Shown in pieces: positions 61,053 to 64,000 of a DNA stretch of 64,000 nt. Source of the stretch: Catenulispora pinisilvae (GTDB lineage Bacteria > Actinomycetota > Actinomycetes > Streptomycetales > Catenulisporaceae); the NCBI RefSeq assembly GCF_015356865.1, contig NZ_JAAFZA010000017.1:1-64000 (forward strand). Reading direction: 5' to 3'. A model generated the notes under the pieces. It was not told the origin of the DNA and ran no database searches. It saw nothing but the letters and a program-made list of their open reading frames with translations. Every line of letters starts with the position of its first letter. Positions within the stretch are counted from its first letter, which is position 1. The position numbers and the translations under genes are program-made.

Positions 61053-61069
61053 GTTCCATAAGACAGAAC
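61053..61069. promoter_or_regulatory. Candidate IclR operator between kduI and permease gene
   Basis: GTTC-CATAAGACA-GAAC is an inverted repeat of the type bound by IclR regulators. It lies 29-45 bases before the permease ATG, within the 120-base divergent gap. It could control both transcripts. It differs in spacing from the dha operators (N9 against N3, with the half-site order reversed). Confidence 0.55.
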
Positions 61070-61097
61070 AATGGCGGGATGAGAGAGGCAGGCGCCC

Positions 61098-62750
61098 ATG
61101 TACCACCAGCAGGTGAATCCCACCGGGTCGCTCACGGGCACGGCGCTGCTCGCGCTGCTCCCCCTGACCGCCCTGCTCATCCTGCTCGGCGGGCTGCGCT
61201 GGAAGGCCCAGTGGGCCGGGCTGGTCGCGCTGGCCGCGGCGGTCGCCGTGGCGCTGTTCAGCTACTCGATGCCGCTCGGACAGGCCCTGGACGCCGGGGC
61301 CTTCGGCGCGGCGCTGAGCCTGCTCCAGGTCCTGTGGATCACCTTCAACGCGATCTGGATCTACAACCTCACGGTCCGCTCCGGGCACTTCGAGGTCCTG
61401 GGCCGGGCCTTCGCGGCGATCAGCGACGACCGCCGGGTCCAGGCGATCGTCATCGCCTTCTCCTTCGGCGCGCTGCTGGAGGCGCTGGCCGGCGGCGGCT
61501 CACCGGTGGCCATCTGCTCGGTGATGCTGGTGGCCGCGGGCTTCGATCCGCTGAAGGCAGCCGTGCTGGCACTGGTCGCGGACACCGCGCCGGTCGCGTT
61601 CGGCGGCCTGGGCAACCCGATCACGGTGCTGGGCAGCACGACGGGGCTCTCGGCGGACAAGTTCGGGGCGATGGCCGGCCGGCAGAGCGCGATCCTGGCG
61701 GTGTTCGTGCCCGCCATCCTGGTCGGCATCGCCGGCGGCTGGAAGGCGCTGCGCCAGGTGTGGCCGGCCGCGCTCACCGCGGGGCTGACGTTCGGGCTGT
61801 GCCAGTTCGCCTTCTCCAACTACTGGTCGTACAAGCTCTGCGACATATTCGCGGCGCTGGCGTCGGCCGGCGCGATCATCGCCCTGAATCGGGTCTGGCG
61901 CCCGGCGGATGCCGAGGGCGGACGGCCGGTCCCGGTGATCGCCGGCGGTTCGGTCGACGACCCCGATCCGGCGGTGGTCCGCCGCGTCGGCGCCCCCGGT
62001 GGCGACAGCCGGACCGACCGCGTCAAGGCGTTCGCGCCGTACGCGGTGATCGTGCTGCTGTTCTCCCTGGCCCAGCTCGACTCGGTCAAGAACTGGCTGG
62101 CCACCCACGGGATCTGGAAGTTCGCCTGGCCGGGGCTGCACATACTGAACGCCAAGGGCAAGCACGTCGACACCGGCTACACCCTGAACTACCTCGGCGC
62201 GACCGGCACCCTGCTGTTCGTCTCCGGGCTGATCACGCTGCTGATCCTGCGCACCGGCCTGATAGCCGGGGCCCGCACCTACGCCGCGACGATCCGCCAG
62301 TTCGGCTGGGCCATCTTCACCATCCTGTGCGTCTACGGCTTGTCCTATGTGATGAACCTGTCCGGGCAGATCACCACCCTCGGCGTCTGGCTGGCCGGCG
62401 CCGGCTCGGCCTTCGCCTTCCTGTCCCCGGTGGTCGGCTGGTTCGGCGTCACCATCACCGGCACGGACGTCGGTTCCAACTCCTTGTTCGGCAACCTCCA
62501 GGTCACCGCCGCGCACCAGCTGAACGTGGGGCCGACACTGTTCGGCGCGGCGAACAGCTCCGGCGGCGTGCTGGGCAAGATGATCTCGCCGCAGAACCTG
62601 GCGATCGGCACCGCGGCGGTCGGCGAGGTCGGCGCGGAGGGCCTGCTGTTCCGGCGGGTGCTGGGCTGGAGCCTGGCGATGCTGCTCGCGCTGTGCACGA
62701 TCGTGTGGTTGCAGTCGACGCCGGTGCTGAGCTGGATGGTCGTGCACTGA
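61098..62750 (+). CDS. LctP-type permease (lactate/glycolate permease family)
   Basis: This 550-residue membrane protein has some twelve to fourteen hydrophobic segments. It carries the family motifs QVLWITFNAIWIYN, EALAGGGSPVAI, DTAPVAFGGLGNPI, SPVVGWFGVTITGTDVGSNSLFGNLQ and NSSGGVLGKMISPQNLAIG. LctP/GlcA permeases import lactate or glycolate with protons. Here, divergent from kduI, the substrate could instead be a uronate-derived acid. A cytoplasmic loop (about 275-310) is rich in Asp and Pro. AGAGAGGCAG precedes the ATG. Confidence 0.9.
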   Translation: MYHQQVNPTGSLTGTALLALLPLTALLILLGGLRWKAQWAGLVALAAAVAVALFSYSMPLGQALDAGAFGAALSLLQVLWITFNAIWIYNLTVRSGHFEVLGRAFAAISDDRRVQAIVIAFSFGALLEALAGGGSPVAICSVMLVAAGFDPLKAAVLALVADTAPVAFGGLGNPITVLGSTTGLSADKFGAMAGRQSAILAVFVPAILVGIAGGWKALRQVWPAALTAGLTFGLCQFAFSNYWSYKLCDIFAALASAGAIIALNRVWRPADAEGGRPVPVIAGGSVDDPDPAVVRRVGAPGGDSRTDRVKAFAPYAVIVLLFSLAQLDSVKNWLATHGIWKFAWPGLHILNAKGKHVDTGYTLNYLGATGTLLFVSGLITLLILRTGLIAGARTYAATIRQFGWAIFTILCVYGLSYVMNLSGQITTLGVWLAGAGSAFAFLSPVVGWFGVTITGTDVGSNSLFGNLQVTAAHQLNVGPTLFGAANSSGGVLGKMISPQNLAIGTAAVGEVGAEGLLFRRVLGWSLAMLLALCTIVWLQSTPVLSWMVVH

Positions 62751-63064
62751 TACCGGCGTGCCGCTTGACAAACCCCAACCTCAACGTCCGGCAACCCGCC
62801 GTCAACCCGTGAGCGACTCAAGCGCATATGCCGACCTCGCCCGCGCAAACCGAGGACATCGCTGATTCGGGGGGTATGGACACAACCTTTACCCTGGGTC
62901 ACACTCATCTTCACAGTCTGATCAGACTGCTGACATCGGGACATCGGGACCTCAGGACAACCTGACCTCAGGACATCCTGACCTCTGCTAGGGCACAGCG
63001 CAAACGTGGCGCCGTGCCTAGCGGCGCCGCGGAATGGCAGCCTCCGGCCACCAAGGAGCCGTAA
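62751..63064 (+). other. 314-base gap with palindrome and 8-bp repeat array
   Basis: No gene is supported. Contents: TTGACA (62764-62769) soon after the permease stop; a perfect 16-base palindrome CAGTCTGATCAGACTG (62914-62929); directly after it, seven 8-base units from 62932 to 62987; and AAGGAG before the GTG start of the peptidase. The palindrome and array probably form the control region of the S53 peptidase gene. Confidence 0.6.
62932..62987 (+). repeat. 8-bp tandem array, seven units
   Basis: Units gacatcgg, gacatcgg, gacctcag, gacaacct, gacctcag, gacatcct and gacctctg follow without gaps. GAC is invariant in all seven, and position 6 is always C. It begins 3 bases after a perfect palindrome. 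Confidence 0.85.
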
Positions 63065-64000
63065 GTGCGCATTCCCCTTCCGCAACGCTTGGGCAAGGTC
63101 ATCGCCCTCGCCGCCGCACTCGCTTTAACGACGGGAGTCGGCAGCGCCGCCGCCGACGCCGGTCATACCGACGCCAGAAGCACCGTCTCGGCCGCCATCC
63201 ACCCGGCCGCAGGCGGAACCAGCCAGGCCGGCAAAACCCCGTCGACCGGTGCCGCCGAGCCCGGATCCCTCAGCGGCGCCAAGCCGAACGCGCGGGCGCT
63301 CTGCCCGCCGGCCGGCAAGGGCGCCTTCACCTGCTTCGCGTTGCAGCGCACTGACATAGCCGGTGCCAACGGGCTGACCCAGGCCGGCACCACGCCCGCC
63401 GGGTACGGACCGTCGGACCTGCTCAGCGCCTACAACCTGCCGGCCGGCGGCGGGGCCGGGGCGACCATCGCCATCGTCGACGCCTACGACGACCCGAACG
63501 CCGAGAGCGACCTGGCACTGTACCGGACCCAGTTCGGGCTGCCGGCGTGCACCACCGCCAACGGCTGCTTCAAGAAGGTCGACCAGACCGGCGGCACCAC
63601 CTACCCGACCCCGGACTCCGGATGGTCCGGGGAGATCTCGCTGGACCTGGACATGGTCAGCGCGACCGCGCCGCAGGCGCACATCATCCTGGTCGAGGGC
63701 AACACCCCGTCGTTCAGCGACCTGGGTGCGGCGGTCGACGAGGCGGTCGCGCTCGGGGCCGGCTACGTCTCCAACTCCTACGGCTCCAACTACACCTCGA
63801 CCCCCGGCAGCGGTGAGGACCCGTCGGAGACCACGTCGATGGACCCGTACTACAACCACCCGGGCGTGGCGGTGCTCGCCAGCACCGGTGACGGCGGCTA
63901 CGGCGTGGCCTACCCGGCCGCCTCGCAGTACGTCACCTCGGTCGGCGGCACCTCGCTGACCAAGGACTCCAGCGCCCGCGGCTGGTCGGAGTCGGTGTGG
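63065..64000 (+). CDS. Secreted S53 peptidase (sedolisin family), 3' truncated by the window
   Basis: The first 312 residues are visible. The GTG at 63065 follows AAGGAGCCGTAA. A signal peptide (about 1-32, KVIALAAALALTTGVGSAAA) precedes a short pro-region and the catalytic domain, which opens with YGPSDLLSAYNLP and ATIAIVDAYDDPN. Glu190 and Asp194 in SGEISLDLDMVSA have the four-residue spacing of the sedolisin acid pair. The catalytic Ser lies beyond the window. The pro-region is shorter than in kumamolisin-type enzymes. Together with the G1 peptidase it suggests protein digestion in acid surroundings. Confidence 0.9.
   Translation, partial: MRIPLPQRLGKVIALAAALALTTGVGSAAADAGHTDARSTVSAAIHPAAGGTSQAGKTPSTGAAEPGSLSGAKPNARALCPPAGKGAFTCFALQRTDIAGANGLTQAGTTPAGYGPSDLLSAYNLPAGGGAGATIAIVDAYDDPNAESDLALYRTQFGLPACTTANGCFKKVDQTGGTTYPTPDSGWSGEISLDLDMVSATAPQAHIILVEGNTPSFSDLGAAVDEAVALGAGYVSNSYGSNYTSTPGSGEDPSETTSMDPYYNHPGVAVLASTGDGGYGVAYPAASQYVTSVGGTSLTKDSSARGWSESVW

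Overview
The window is about 64 kb of high-G+C, densely coding DNA from an actinobacterium. Several things point to a filamentous soil actinomycete (Streptomyces- or Catenulispora-like; the genus cannot be proved from this sequence): two AfsR/SARP-type regulators of more than 1000 residues, a DUF574-type methyltransferase, GTG starts, 4-base ATGA/GTGA gene overlaps, many promoters placed so that transcripts would be leaderless, and a rich set of secreted hydrolases. No rRNA, tRNA, CRISPR array, insertion sequence or prophage gene was recognised. The first and last genes are cut by the window ends.

Layout. (1) 1-11 kb is an acyl-CoA catabolic module: DUF35 OB-fold protein (partial), SCP2-type thiolase, two acyl-CoA dehydrogenases, a class III CoA-transferase and two MaoC/hydratase proteins. 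It is interrupted by a MerR/aldo-keto reductase pair and an AfsR-like regulator. (2) 11-24 kb is a mixed housekeeping and regulatory stretch: DUF574 methyltransferase, MFS transporter, cobalamin-dependent methionine synthase (metH), an FAD monooxygenase divergent from a TetR regulator, a secreted G1 (eqolisin-like) peptidase, a TrmB/LuxR-like regulator and a small XRE/membrane-protein pair. (3) 24-45 kb is the most coherent accessory region. It holds a secreted amidase, a secreted C39-like cysteine peptidase, a DeoR regulator divergent from an oligopeptide ABC transporter operon that ends in a second secreted amidase, two BadF/NAGK-type amino-sugar kinases and two tandem GH25 muramidases. Together these could degrade peptidoglycan outside the cell, import the peptides and phosphorylate the sugars. 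A MarR/NmrA pair and a DGPF/ECF42-like sigma factor pair are inserted in it. (4) 45-53 kb carries TPR proteins, a predicted sortase-anchored surface protein (LAHTG), a second AfsR-like regulator and an aldo/keto reductase. (5) 53-63 kb is carbohydrate metabolism: a complete PTS-type dihydroxyacetone kinase (ptsI, dhaL, dhaK and a dhaM-HPr fusion) with an IclR regulator and two matching candidate operators, then a kduI-kduD-IclR operon divergent from an LctP-type permease. (6) The window ends in a secreted S53 (sedolisin) peptidase.

A recurring oddity is short tandem duplication at or just after stop codons. The clearest case is an array of 10-bp units at 9826-9905, in which six or seven units carry a stop codon whose type drifts from TGA to TAA to TAG while its place in the unit is kept. 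Several other arrays have periods of 13, 28 or 31 bp. These periods all leave remainder 1 on division by 3, so a stop inside the unit is presented in successive frames.
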